Origin: Thermotoga caldifontis AZM44c09
GTDB lineage: Bacteria; Thermotogota; Thermotogae; Thermotogales; DSM-5069
NCBI RefSeq assembly: GCF_000828655.1
Contig: NZ_AP014509.1
Location: 1,950,913-2,014,912, forward strand
DNA length: 64,000 nt
Reading direction: 5' to 3'
Each line of letters begins with the position of its first letter. The stretch's first letter is position 1. Position numbers and translations under genes: made by a program. The notes under the pieces are model-generated. The model was not told the origin of the DNA and searched no databases. It saw only the letters and a list, made by a program, of their open reading frames with translations. Below, piece after piece: positions 38,015 through 46,681 of this stretch.

Positions 38015-38213
38015 TCTCTCCCACCCCGTTTCGATGCAACTGAGCGTAAAGATCTTCCACTTCTATCTTGGCTCTGTTCAGAGCTTCCTGAAGCCTCTTG
38101 TAGATCTCCACACCTTTCCTGTAAAGTTCCAGAGACTCGTCCAGCGACAGGTTTTGAGAGTTCAACAGTTCCACGATCCTTTCGAGTTCATTCATCAGCT
38201 CTTCTATCTTCAT
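37992..38213 (-). CDS. xseB: exodeoxyribonuclease VII small subunit
   Basis: A 73-residue small subunit that coats the XseA helices. The typical short helical pattern is present: a FE/MNELERIVELL segment, then LSLDESLELYRKGVEI, the XseB signature. It begins with ATG within the 3' end of xseA (26-base overlap) and ends inside dxs (23-base overlap), so the three are translationally coupled. Confidence 0.93.
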   Translation of the reverse strand: MKIEELMNELERIVELLNSQNLSLDESLELYRKGVEIYKRLQEALNRAKIEVEDLYAQLHRNGVGESDNDRPT

Positions 38214-39390
38214 CCACTACCACCTTCACCGATCCATCGTGGAATCTTACCATCAAAACGTCTCCCGGGGACAGTTCCCTGCTCGAGTGAACCCTGACCC
38301 CATCCTTCTCAACGATCGCGTAACCCCTTTCAAGTTCGGCGACGGGATTCAAAAGGTTCAACCTGGCACCCGCCAGCTCGAGCTTCCGGTTCAAAGAATC
38401 GACTTTGCCGTCGATCAGTGTTTTCAGTTTCTCAAGACTCTGCTTTGAAGACTTCTCAAAGTCATCCAGCAACTGGGTCACGCCCCTTTTCATCTCGAGC
38501 AGAAGCTCGTCTGAGCGTTCCTTGGTGCGATTCCAGAGTCTGATGATGTTCGTGAAGCACGTCTGCAGAGAACGCTCGACATTTCCAACGATCTCTCTCA
38601 TATCTGGCACGGCGTTCTGAGCGGCGGCTGTTGGTGTGTGGGCAGCCACGTCAGCCACCAGATCGACCAGCACAGAATCTATTTGATGGCCTACACCAGT
38701 TATCACGGGATGTCTCAGGGCGTACACACCCATCACTACCTCTTCGTCGTTGAACAACCAAAGATCCTCGGTCGCACCTCCACCACGGGCTATTATCACA
38801 ACGTCGAGTTCATCGAGATTCGCATCGTACAGGGCCTTCAAAATCTCTTCTTTGGCTCCCTTTCCCTGAACACTCGTGTGGTAGAGCACCACCTTCACGA
38901 ATGGAAATCTTTCGGATATGGTCCTGAGGATGTCTTGAAGGGCGGCCGAATCCCTGGACGTGATCACCCCGATCGTGGACGGGAATTTTGGGAGTCGCTT
39001 CTTTGGTTTGTCAAAAATTCCCATCTTGCTGAGCCGTTCGTACGTCTCTTTGAGTTTCAGGAACATGAGTCCTCTGTCAGGGAGATGTCTCAACCTTCTG
39101 CACACCAGTCTGTACTGTCCCCTTGGTGGATAAACCCTCACGTCACCGTTCGCCTGAACCATCATCCCATCTTCCAGATGGATTCCCATGTGCGCTCCCT
39201 GGAACATCACGCAGCCGATCGAAGCCTGTTCATCCTTCAGCGAGAAGAACAGATGATCGTTTCTCGTCTTGCAATCGACCACCTCACCGACCACGGTCAC
39301 GTCGGTCAGATTCTCATCGCTCTCAAAGAGATTCTCTATGTAGAAGGTGATGTCGCTCACACTGTAGACCCGCTCTTCACCCCACTCCAC
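38188..39390 (-). CDS. xseA: exodeoxyribonuclease VII large subunit
   Basis: A single-strand DNA exonuclease subunit. The 400-residue product has the N-terminal OB domain (VVGEVVDCKTRNDHLFFSLK), the catalytic region with GVITSRDSAALQDIL, IIARGGGATEDLW, and HPVITGVGHQIDS...DLVADVAAHTPTAAA, then the long helical C-terminal segment where XseB binds. It starts with GTG inside the end of the MutS-like gene (14-base overlap). Somewhat shorter than the Escherichia coli enzyme (456 residues), mostly in the coiled-coil region. Confidence 0.95.
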   Translation of the reverse strand: MEWGEERVYSVSDITFYIENLFESDENLTDVTVVGEVVDCKTRNDHLFFSLKDEQASIGCVMFQGAHMGIHLEDGMMVQANGDVRVYPPRGQYRLVCRRLRHLPDRGLMFLKLKETYERLSKMGIFDKPKKRLPKFPSTIGVITSRDSAALQDILRTISERFPFVKVVLYHTSVQGKGAKEEILKALYDANLDELDVVIIARGGGATEDLWLFNDEEVVMGVYALRHPVITGVGHQIDSVLVDLVADVAAHTPTAAAQNAVPDMREIVGNVERSLQTCFTNIIRLWNRTKERSDELLLEMKRGVTQLLDDFEKSSKQSLEKLKTLIDGKVDSLNRKLELAGARLNLLNPVAELERGYAIVEKDGVRVHSSRELSPGDVLMVRFHDGSVKVVVDEDRRADE

Positions 39391-40879
39391 AGTATCTCCT
39401 CGCCCTTTCCAGCACGTCGGAAGGCAGGCCGAGTTTACCGGCGATGATTAATCCTATCTTTTCAACATGCTTGACGTTCGGAACGAGCGAATAATCAAAC
39501 ATCTTGTGTGGATCGTCCTCGTCGATATTTTTGATTCTTCCACAGCCATAGACGTTCTCCGCTTTCAGGACCACCCGGGGATAGTGCGTCGTCAAAAAGA
39601 CGTAATCCTGCGAAGCAGAAAAATGTTCGACGACGGCGAGTACCAGCGCTTCACCCTCGATCGGATTGGTACTCGCGCCGAACTCGTCGAGTAGAAGCAA
39701 CTTTTTCCCTTCAAGCTTCAAGGCCTGAACCAGGCTGCGGATCTCCATGGCGAACGAACTGAACCCGATTTCTTCCCCCCTCGAGACGAATCGAACGGCG
39801 TTGAAGATAGGACTCGTGAACCTATCAGCTGGGACGGGATAACCGAGCTGAAACAGCAACACGAAAGCCCCCACCGTTCTGAGAGCCGTCGTCTTTCCTC
39901 CCATGTTGGGCCCGCACAGCACGGTGACCCCACTCTTCGCATCCAGATCGATCGGATAATACTCGTATCCGTTCTGCTCACAATAGTTCAGTGTGGGAAT
40001 GAACCTGCCTTTGACCACACGCAGAGTTTCCCCAACTTCGGGCCTGCAACATCTGTACGCGAAATACATTTTGTAACGTGACAGGTCCAGATCGATAGTT
40101 TCAATGGTTCGTTCACACGCTCTGAGAAGATCGAGAGAACCTTCAATCTGTCGCCTGATATCTTTCAGCAACTTTTCAGTTTCGTCCTGCATCTTTTCTT
40201 CCAGAGCCTCAAGATCTCGCTTCAGCGAGGTCGCTTTCTCGGTGTCTATCAAGCGCATGTGCCAGCGCTCACCGTAGTCCTTCAGGAGCTGTGCCAGATT
40301 GGCCTCAGTTAGCTTTCTCCCGATCTCTACAGAAACGGTGAACTCTTCACCGAGAGGTCTCAGGCCAACCAGACTGTACACTCGATCACACAGGTGAGAA
40401 AACTCTTTTTTGAGTTGTTGCGTTATTTCAAAATGTGCCTTTCTGAGGTTGAGCAACGTTTCCGACTGAAGCTGAAGAGTTTCTCCTTCGCCGAAGAAAT
40501 GAGAAAGGACCTTCCAGAAACCACTGACATCCGGAAGGTCCCAGATTTGACCAGCGATCTTGCTGAGCGACATGAAATAGAACACGAACCTCTTCAATTT
40601 GGCGAAGTCAGATATCTCCGCAAAGCCGTGTTCGATCTGATGGCTCAGATCCGGAACCTTTTCCAAGATCTTTTCCATTCTTTCCACAGATTCTGGACTG
40701 AGTGCGAGAACCTTTTCCAGTCGAGCCCAGTGGGATAAAAACTGCTCCTGAGATGTCAGAACACACGAAAAATCATCCAGGGCCCTCCTCCCATACGCGG
40801 TTTTCGGTGAGAAGGGCCCCAGAATCTCGTCAACCATCGTGAAGGACCTGGTCGGTCCATCCACGAAACCGCTCATCAT
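39377..40879 (-). CDS. MutS-like ATPase lacking mismatch-binding and Smr domains
   Basis: A 500-residue protein made of a MutS-type helical core and ATPase domain. The ATPase has Walker A GPNMGGKTTALRT, then FSSFAMEIRSL, Walker B LLLLDEFGAST, and FLTTHYPRV. The N-terminal half is helical lever/clamp sequence. It lacks the MutS N-terminal mismatch domain (no GxFYE motif) and the Smr nuclease domain of MutS2, so it belongs to a smaller MutS-related class. Relatives include the aminomutase-reactivating protein KamB, but no aminomutase is nearby. It lies one base after hppA and overlaps xseA. Role unknown; possibly DNA-related given xseAB. Confidence 0.85.
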   Translation of the reverse strand: MMSGFVDGPTRSFTMVDEILGPFSPKTAYGRRALDDFSCVLTSQEQFLSHWARLEKVLALSPESVERMEKILEKVPDLSHQIEHGFAEISDFAKLKRFVFYFMSLSKIAGQIWDLPDVSGFWKVLSHFFGEGETLQLQSETLLNLRKAHFEITQQLKKEFSHLCDRVYSLVGLRPLGEEFTVSVEIGRKLTEANLAQLLKDYGERWHMRLIDTEKATSLKRDLEALEEKMQDETEKLLKDIRRQIEGSLDLLRACERTIETIDLDLSRYKMYFAYRCCRPEVGETLRVVKGRFIPTLNYCEQNGYEYYPIDLDAKSGVTVLCGPNMGGKTTALRTVGAFVLLFQLGYPVPADRFTSPIFNAVRFVSRGEEIGFSSFAMEIRSLVQALKLEGKKLLLLDEFGASTNPIEGEALVLAVVEHFSASQDYVFLTTHYPRVVLKAENVYGCGRIKNIDEDDPHKMFDYSLVPNVKHVEKIGLIIAGKLGLPSDVLERARRYCGVG

Positions 40880-40880
40880 A

Positions 40881-42932
40881 TCACCGGCTCACCACGAGCA
40901 GCAGCAGCGGTGCAAAGACTTCTGCCACCAGCGACATCACGGTGATCATCGTGTTGAGAGACGGTCCTGCCGTGTCTTTGAACGGATCACCCACGGTGTC
41001 TCCCACGACGGCTGCCTTGTGCGCCTCGGAACCCTTTCCACCGAAGTGGCCTTCTTCGATGTATTTCTTCGCGTTGTCCCACGCACCTCCAGAGTTGGCC
41101 ATGAAGAGGGCGAATATGATACCGCTCACGATGCTGCCGGCAAGGAATCCCGCGAGTGCTTCTCTCCCGAGGACCACGAGTGTGAGTGCGGGAGCCACGA
41201 TTGCGACTATACCCGGAAGCAACAATTCTTTCAGGGCCCCGGCGGTCGCAATGTCCACACACTTCGCGTAGTCTGGTTTCGCCTTGCCTTCCGCAAGACC
41301 AGGTATTTCACGGAACTGTCTTCTTATCTCCTCTATCATCCTTTCAGAGTTCTTGCTGACTGCGAGTATCAACATGGCCGACAGCAATGGCGGCATCATG
41401 GCCCCAATGAATATTCCTGAGATGACTTGAGGAGACATCAGATCCAGCGTTGTGATGTCAACCAAGTGTGCATAGGCGGCGAACAGTGCCAGCACGGTCA
41501 GTGCAGCCGATCCTATGGCAAAACCTTTCGTTATCGCTTTCGAAGTGTTCCCAGCGGCATCCAGCATGTCCGTCACGGCAACAACGTCTTCGCCGAGACC
41601 AGACTGCTCCGCAACACCTTTGGCATTGTCCGAGATGGGCCCGTAAGCGTCGGCGGAGATGATCGTACCCACGATGGACAGCATTCCGAGTGCGGCAGAC
41701 GCTATGCCGTAGAACGGATCGATGCCGAAAGCCTTCGCGAGGTACCAGGCGGCGATCGTCGCGGCAGCTATGCACAGAATTGGCGGAACGATGCTGATCA
41801 AACCGTAAGAAAAGCCCATCAGTATGTTTATGGCTGTACCCGTGACGGACGCTTCAGCGATCGTCCTGGTAGGTTTCTTCTCTATGGAGGTGAAGTAATC
41901 CGAGGTCAATCCTATCGCCACGCCCGCACCCAGACCGGCGAGCGTTGGCAAAAACACGCCGAGCCACGAATTTCCTTCAAGGTTTGAAAAGCGCGTCACC
42001 AGGAAGAGCAGCACGACGAAGATGAGGCAGGTCAAGAATGTTCCAAGGTTCAGTGCCTGACCCGGACTCCTTTTGATGCTGCGCGCGACGAAGATGAGGG
42101 CCAGCATCGAAGCGAACAGACCAGCCGCCGCTATGGTCAAAGGTAACACGGTGAGCGTTTCGTTCGCGATCTCCGCTCCGATGATCATCGTCGCGACAAC
42201 GCTCGCGATGTAGGAATCTGTCAGATCTGCACCCATACCCGCGACATCTCCAACGTTGTCTCCCACGTTGTCCGCTATGACTGCTGGATTTCTCGGATCG
42301 TCTTCGGCTATCCCGAGCTCAACCTTCCCCACCAGATCGGCGCTGATGTCGGCCGTTTTGGTGTAGATTCCCCCACCGGCCTTGGCGAACAACGCCAGCG
42401 CGCTGGCTCCAAAGCTGAAACCGAGCACAACACTCGCCGCATCAGGATCCGACCAGCCCAGCAACACCTTGAACACGAAGAACAGCAACGAAATCCCGAG
42501 TAAGGATATGCCTACCACGAAGAGACCCATGACCGCTCCACCGTAGTACGCAACCGGGAACGCCGCCTTCAAACCTTTCTGTGCCGCAGCCGCAACCCTG
42601 ACGTTCGCCTCAACTGCCGCCCGCATACCTATGTAGGCGGCGAGCGTCGTACACACGGAACCCAGCACGTAGGCGATCGCCATGGATAGGCCTATACTGG
42701 TTCCCTTGAGAAAGCTTCCTACAGTTCCAAGCACGATCGCCATGACCAGGACGAAAACCGCGAGGGTCCTGTTCTGCCTTTTCAAATACGCCAGAGCACC
42801 CTCTTTGATCGCTGCGTGGATCTGCCTCATCCTCTCGTTACCCGTGTCTTTTTTGAGCACGTAGAACATCAATGAGACTGCTAAGACCATCGAGCCTGCC
42901 CCTGCCAGCAAACTCAGCACGAACCTGCCCAC
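40881..42932 (-). CDS. hppA: membrane-bound pyrophosphatase, K+-independent type
   Basis: A 683-residue ion-pumping inorganic pyrophosphatase with about 16 membrane helices. Active-site motifs are intact: SADLVGKVE and DNVGDNVGDVAGMGADL near residues 185-225, and DNAKGVAE. The K+-dependence determinant reads GNTSKAITKG: lysine at residue 465 and threonine at 468, corresponding to the K460/T463 pattern of K+-independent, H+-pumping enzymes, whereas K+-dependent Na+ pumps such as that of T. maritima have alanine and glycine there. H+ pumping is therefore predicted. It starts with GTG after GAGGGGGTGAGG, 12 bases behind the sugar dehydrogenase gene. Confidence 0.96.
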   Translation of the reverse strand: MGRFVLSLLAGAGSMVLAVSLMFYVLKKDTGNERMRQIHAAIKEGALAYLKRQNRTLAVFVLVMAIVLGTVGSFLKGTSIGLSMAIAYVLGSVCTTLAAYIGMRAAVEANVRVAAAAQKGLKAAFPVAYYGGAVMGLFVVGISLLGISLLFFVFKVLLGWSDPDAASVVLGFSFGASALALFAKAGGGIYTKTADISADLVGKVELGIAEDDPRNPAVIADNVGDNVGDVAGMGADLTDSYIASVVATMIIGAEIANETLTVLPLTIAAAGLFASMLALIFVARSIKRSPGQALNLGTFLTCLIFVVLLFLVTRFSNLEGNSWLGVFLPTLAGLGAGVAIGLTSDYFTSIEKKPTRTIAEASVTGTAINILMGFSYGLISIVPPILCIAAATIAAWYLAKAFGIDPFYGIASAALGMLSIVGTIISADAYGPISDNAKGVAEQSGLGEDVVAVTDMLDAAGNTSKAITKGFAIGSAALTVLALFAAYAHLVDITTLDLMSPQVISGIFIGAMMPPLLSAMLILAVSKNSERMIEEIRRQFREIPGLAEGKAKPDYAKCVDIATAGALKELLLPGIVAIVAPALTLVVLGREALAGFLAGSIVSGIIFALFMANSGGAWDNAKKYIEEGHFGGKGSEAHKAAVVGDTVGDPFKDTAGPSLNTMITVMSLVAEVFAPLLLLVVSR

Positions 42933-42944
42933 AACCTCACCCCC

Positions 42945-44249
42945 TCAAAGCACCACGATGTTTGGCCCCTGGAGATTGAAACTCTTCAGAACGTTCTTCG
43001 TATCGAAGATCAATGAACAGTTTTCCACCAGAATTCTGTAATCGATGCGTTTTCTGTGTGCGGTCGTTATGACGGCTATGTCGGCCCATCGTGCCAGGTC
43101 CGCCGTCAGTGGTACTGTGTTCCTTTCTGAACCTTTCCATTTGAAAGATTTTACGTAGGGGTCCACCACCACAACCTCAGCCTGTTCTTCTTCCAGAAGC
43201 TTGAGAACTTTGAGGGCGGGAGATTCTCTCACATCGTCCACATCGCCCTTGTACGCTATCCCGACGAGCAAAACGTGTGCACCGTTCAGACACTTCTTCC
43301 TCTGGTTCAGCAACTTCATGATCCTGTTCACGACGTACGAGGGCATCGAGTCGTTTATCTCACCTGCAAGTTCGATGAGCCTGGTGTGGTAATCGTACTG
43401 CCTCGCTTTGTAAGTGAGATAGAACGGATCTATCGGGATGCAATGACCCCCAACGCCTGGACCGGGATAGAAAGGCATGAACCCGAAAGGTTTCGTCGAG
43501 GCTGCCTCTATGACCTCCCATATGTTTATCCCCATCTTCTCCGCGATGATCGCCATCTCGTTGGCCAGAGCGATGTTGACGATTCTGAACGTGTTTTCAA
43601 GTATTTTTGTCATCTCCGCGGCCTTCGCCGAGGAGACCACAAAAACCGGTGCATCGAGCACGCTCTCGTAGAGCAACTTAGCGAGTTCTGCAGATTTCTT
43701 CCCCACCCCGCCCACAACCTTGGGTGTGTTCTTGGTTTTGTAAAGCAAGTTTCCTGGATCGACCCTCTCCGGGCTGAAGGCCAGATAGAAGTCCTCTTCG
43801 CATTTCAAGCCACTCGATTCCAAGATCGGCTTGACGACTTCCTCGGTGGTGCCAGGATAGGTTGTCGATTCGAGAACCACGAGCATTTCTCTGTGCAACC
43901 TCGATGCGATCTCTTTCGATGTGTTCACGACGTAAGTGAGGTCGGGCTGTTTGAATTCGTCGAGGGGTGTTGGAACACAGATGGCGACCACGTCGCACTG
44001 GGCAAGCTCATCGTAATCGTTGGTCGCACGCAGTTTGCCCTCCTTCACGAGCCTTTCCAGATCCTCAGGCACCACATCACCGATGTAGTTTTCTCCACGG
44101 TTCACCTTATCCACACGTTCCTTCTGAATGTCGAACCCTATGACCGTGTAACCCGCCTTCGCCTTCTCCACCGCGAGTGGAAGGCCCACGTAACCCAGAC
44201 CTATCACACCCACAACTGCAGTCTTGTTGATGATTCTGTCCCTCAGCAT
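42945..44249 (-). CDS. UDP-sugar 6-dehydrogenase (WecC/WbpA-like)
   Basis: A 434-residue NAD-dependent nucleotide-sugar dehydrogenase, oxidising C6 of a UDP-sugar to a uronic acid. N-terminal Rossmann GVIGLGYVGLPLAV, the middle FSPERVDPG and EMTKILENTFR, the catalytic cysteine in GGHCIPIDPFYL, and a C-terminal UDP-binding domain. These are features of the UDP-N-acetylhexosamine (WecC/WbpA) rather than UDP-glucose group, but substrate is inferred. The ATG at 44249 has GAGGGGGAA before it. Coupled with the aminotransferase gene, it suggests synthesis of an amino-uronic sugar for surface glycans. Confidence 0.9.
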   Translation of the reverse strand: MLRDRIINKTAVVGVIGLGYVGLPLAVEKAKAGYTVIGFDIQKERVDKVNRGENYIGDVVPEDLERLVKEGKLRATNDYDELAQCDVVAICVPTPLDEFKQPDLTYVVNTSKEIASRLHREMLVVLESTTYPGTTEEVVKPILESSGLKCEEDFYLAFSPERVDPGNLLYKTKNTPKVVGGVGKKSAELAKLLYESVLDAPVFVVSSAKAAEMTKILENTFRIVNIALANEMAIIAEKMGINIWEVIEAASTKPFGFMPFYPGPGVGGHCIPIDPFYLTYKARQYDYHTRLIELAGEINDSMPSYVVNRIMKLLNQRKKCLNGAHVLLVGIAYKGDVDDVRESPALKVLKLLEEEQAEVVVVDPYVKSFKWKGSERNTVPLTADLARWADIAVITTAHRKRIDYRILVENCSLIFDTKNVLKSFNLQGPNIVVL

Positions 44250-45400
44250 GCACATTCCCCCTCAAAATAATCCCTGATACACTCTACGACGTATTCGACC
44301 TCTTCTTCGCGAAGTTCCGGGAACATCGGCAGGGCGAGAACTTCTGCACAGGCTCTGTCCGTTTTCTCGAGCTTGACGGCCGGCAGATGTGAAAAACACC
44401 GCTGTCTGTGAAGACCGAGTGGATAGTAAATCGCCGTCTCCACTCCATGCGATTCGAGATAGGACTTCAACCTGTCCCTGTGCCCATTCTTCACCCTTAT
44501 CACGTACTGGTGAAAAACGCATTCGAAATCTTTGCCCACGGGAGGACACACGATGCGGTCTGTCAAGCCGTGTCTTTCAAAAAGTTCGTTGTACAGCCTG
44601 GCGAGTTCTATTCTGCGCCTGTGGTACTCGTCCAGCCTTCTGAGCTTCACACGCAGTATCGCGGCCTGCACTTCATCGAGCCTGCTGTTGATCCCTTCGA
44701 TTTCGTGGAAGTACTTCACCCTGGCGCCATGGACCCTGAAGATCCTGCAGAATTCTGCCAGATCGTCGTCGTTGGTGAGGATCATGCCAGCATCACCGTG
44801 GGCGCCAAGATTTTTCGTTGGAAAGAAAGAGAGCGTGGAGATGTTGCCGACACTGCCACTCTTTTTCACCGTGCCATCGGAGAAACGCCACGTGGAACCG
44901 ACCGACTGAGCGCAATCCTCCACGATCCTGACGCCGTATTTGTCCCTGATGCGCTTCAACCTCTCCAGGTCCACCGTCCGTCCGAACAAATGAACCGGTA
45001 TCACCGCCTTGATCCTCTCCCGCGATGGATGATTCTCCAGAACGCTTTCGACCTGATCCAGATCGATGTTGAAAGTACGCTCGTCTATGTCCACAAAGAT
45101 GGGCGTGGCACCGTTTCTGGTTATGCAGCTCGCCGTGGCGAAGAACGTGAAGGCAGTCGTGATGACGAAATCGCCGCTTTTGATACCCAGCGACCTCACC
45201 GCTATGTACAGTGCATCGGAACCGTTGGCCACTCCTATCGCATGCTTCACGCCCAGATAGTCCGCCATCTCCCGCTCGAACGCTTTGACGTTCTCCCCCA
45301 TGATCACTCTGCCCGAGCTGAAGACAGCATCAACCGCGCCGAGTAGCTCTTCTTTGAGTGTTTCGTACTGCCTGGTCATATCGAAAAGGGGCACCCGCAT
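44243..45400 (-). CDS. DegT/DnrJ/EryC1-family sugar aminotransferase
   Basis: A 385-residue PLP enzyme that transaminates a keto-sugar nucleotide. Features are VPLFDMTRQY at the start, VANGSDALYIAVRSLGI, the VEDCAQSVG motif, the PLP lysine in SFFPTKNLGAHGDAG, and INSRLDEVQAAIL. With the adjacent dehydrogenase it resembles the WbpE/WbpA pair for 2,3-diamino-uronic acids, although a 3-dehydrogenase and acetyltransferase are not in the window. First gene of the 45400-34217 operon; GGAGGGAAA precedes the ATG. A TAAAAT at the minus strand of 45426-45431 could be its -10, with no clear -35. Confidence 0.9.
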   Translation of the reverse strand: MRVPLFDMTRQYETLKEELLGAVDAVFSSGRVIMGENVKAFEREMADYLGVKHAIGVANGSDALYIAVRSLGIKSGDFVITTAFTFFATASCITRNGATPIFVDIDERTFNIDLDQVESVLENHPSRERIKAVIPVHLFGRTVDLERLKRIRDKYGVRIVEDCAQSVGSTWRFSDGTVKKSGSVGNISTLSFFPTKNLGAHGDAGMILTNDDDLAEFCRIFRVHGARVKYFHEIEGINSRLDEVQAAILRVKLRRLDEYHRRRIELARLYNELFERHGLTDRIVCPPVGKDFECVFHQYVIRVKNGHRDRLKSYLESHGVETAIYYPLGLHRQRCFSHLPAVKLEKTDRACAEVLALPMFPELREEEVEYVVECIRDYFEGECAC

Positions 45401-45641
45401 CCCAACGTTTCCCTCCTTAGAACCATTTTACATAATGCAAGCCAGAAAGCACACTCCATTCATGGAATCGTGGTGAAAAGGTGGGTTATCTTCATTCGCG
45501 TGGTAAAAATCTTGAAAGACCGAAAAAGATAGGAGTAAAGACCTTCGCCAGCCCGGTGGGTTAAGGAGTGTGAGCTGGGCACACGACACGAAAAATCCCA
45601 TCCTCTTCAAAGGATTGGGTGGAAGTCAAACCGCAGAATTG
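45401..45641. other. unexplained 240-base intergenic region with hairpin potential
   Basis: This is the largest gap in the window. No long supported ORF lies wholly within it and no tRNA is visible. On the plus strand several stems can form: TCCAT/ATGGA at 45455-45466; ATCTT/AAGAT around 45509-45530; GTGTG/CACAC flanking AGCTGGG at 45568-45584; CCAGC/GCTGG with TTCG/CGAA outside, at about 45544-45592; and CCCATCCT/AGGATTGGG at 45597-45619. The region may be an unrecognised small RNA or a long 5' leader read from an upstream promoter, or part of the untranslated leader of the minus-strand degT. It does not match any riboswitch I know. Confidence 0.4.
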
Positions 45642-45670
45642 TTGAATTTGCCGAGCGTTTGCTCTAAAAT
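45642..45670 (+). promoter_or_regulatory. sigma-70-type promoter for the cyclophilin-sir2-pyrG operon
   Basis: TTGAAT (45642-45647) and TAAAAT (45665-45670) are exactly 17 bases apart. The ribosome-binding site GGGAGGTGAG and the ATG at 45694 follow 10-24 bases downstream, so the transcript from here has a short leader and does not include the structured region upstream. Confidence 0.7.
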
Positions 45671-45693
45671 TCTTGGACGGGAGGTGAGATGCT

Positions 45694-46068
45694 ATGAAAC
45701 TGAGATTCATCTTCGGACAGGTCGAGTGCGTGGCCGAACTCGACGAGAAGAAAGCGCCTCTGACGATCGAGGCCATTGCGAAAGAACTTCCGATCAAATC
45801 TGTTGCGAACCGCTGGGGTGACGAGATATACTTCGAAACACCCGTACGTCTCTCCGTCGAGGAGAACAGCAAAGACGTGGTTGAAGAGGGTGACGTGGCT
45901 TTCTGGATCCCGGGAAGGGCCATATGCATCTTCTTCGGTAAGACTCCAATAAGCGATGACAAGATCAGGCCCGCGAGTGCGGTGAACGTCATCGGGAAAG
46001 TCAAAGAAGGATTAGATCTGCTGAAAAACGTCAGGACTGGGACGAAGGTCATCGTGCAGGCGGAGTGA
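45694..46068 (+). CDS. cyclophilin-like fold protein (TM1367 type)
   Basis: A 124-residue protein of the DUF369/cyclophilin-like family, for which the T. maritima member TM1367 has a cyclophilin-type beta barrel. Visible features are the FGQVECVAELDEKKAPLTIE start, WGDEIYFETP, and VAFWIPGRAICIFFGKTPIS, where cyclophilins have their active-site region. Canonical cyclophilin catalytic residues are not all present, so isomerase activity is doubtful. It is the first gene after a good promoter and precedes a membrane protein gene by 31 bases. Confidence 0.88.
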   Translation: MKLRFIFGQVECVAELDEKKAPLTIEAIAKELPIKSVANRWGDEIYFETPVRLSVEENSKDVVEEGDVAFWIPGRAICIFFGKTPISDDKIRPASAVNVIGKVKEGLDLLKNVRTGTKVIVQAE

Positions 46069-46099
46069 TTGTGTTAACATATCTTGGGAGGCCGAACGA

Positions 46100-46681
46100 T
46101 TGAATCAACGAACTCTGCTTTACCTTTTGATCGCTTTCATACTCTTCTTCACGGTCATGCAGTTGATCGGCGTGTTCCTGCAGCGGCCGGCCTTTGAGAT
46201 CGTCTATTACAGGAGCAGGATGGAGTACGATTACGCCGGCAACGCTACTTTCACGACCACGGCCGGCCTTTTCTTCAAAGATTCGGCAAAACAAAATCAG
46301 TACCTGCAGAATTACAAACAGGGTTCAATCGAACAGTTCAAGCAATATTTCGCCGAGGTCAGCAAGAGGGTTGGAAGGCAGATCGAGGTCGTCTCGATGG
46401 AATCGACCGTTACCGAACGATCCGGAATATTGGAAGTGGTTGAAAAAGCCACCCTTTCAAACGTGGCGCTCGTTGAGAACGACGTGGTTGATACCGGCCT
46501 GAAAGATCTGTCGATCAACGCTGTGGCCGATTCAGAGATCGTCGTGGTTCTTCCAGAGGATGCGATCGTGCTGTCCGTGGAACCGACTCCGACTAAAGCT
46601 CTGAACAATCAGATCTACTGGAAACCCACCGGCTCGATGAGTTTCCCTCGAGTCGTGTTCAGAAAAGGTGAAGGACCGTGA
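46100..46681 (+). CDS. membrane-anchored DUF4897-like protein
   Basis: A 193-residue protein with one N-terminal membrane span (LLYLLIAFILFFTVMQLIGVF) and a beta-rich extracytoplasmic domain (IEVVSMESTVTERSGILEVV, VVLPEDAIVLSVEP). I think it belongs to DUF4897, a family largely restricted to Thermotogae, but this is from memory of the pattern. Translation starts with TTG after GGGAGG. It ends overlapping sir2. The function is unknown. Confidence 0.75.
   Translation: MNQRTLLYLLIAFILFFTVMQLIGVFLQRPAFEIVYYRSRMEYDYAGNATFTTTAGLFFKDSAKQNQYLQNYKQGSIEQFKQYFAEVSKRVGRQIEVVSMESTVTERSGILEVVEKATLSNVALVENDVVDTGLKDLSINAVADSEIVVVLPEDAIVLSVEPTPTKALNNQIYWKPTGSMSFPRVVFRKGEGP

Noticed and set aside
45601..45640. 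GGGTGGAAGTCAAACCGC resembling a T-box antiterminator sequence
   Set aside because: The conserved TGGNACCGCG is interrupted by extra bases, there is no terminator after it, and the downstream gene is not an amino acid or tRNA synthetase gene.
45420..45640. SRP RNA, tmRNA, RNase P RNA or B12 riboswitch in the large gap
   Set aside because: None of the conserved core sequences (GGUCAGG/GGAAG, tmRNA ends, AGUCCGGGC, B12 box) is present.
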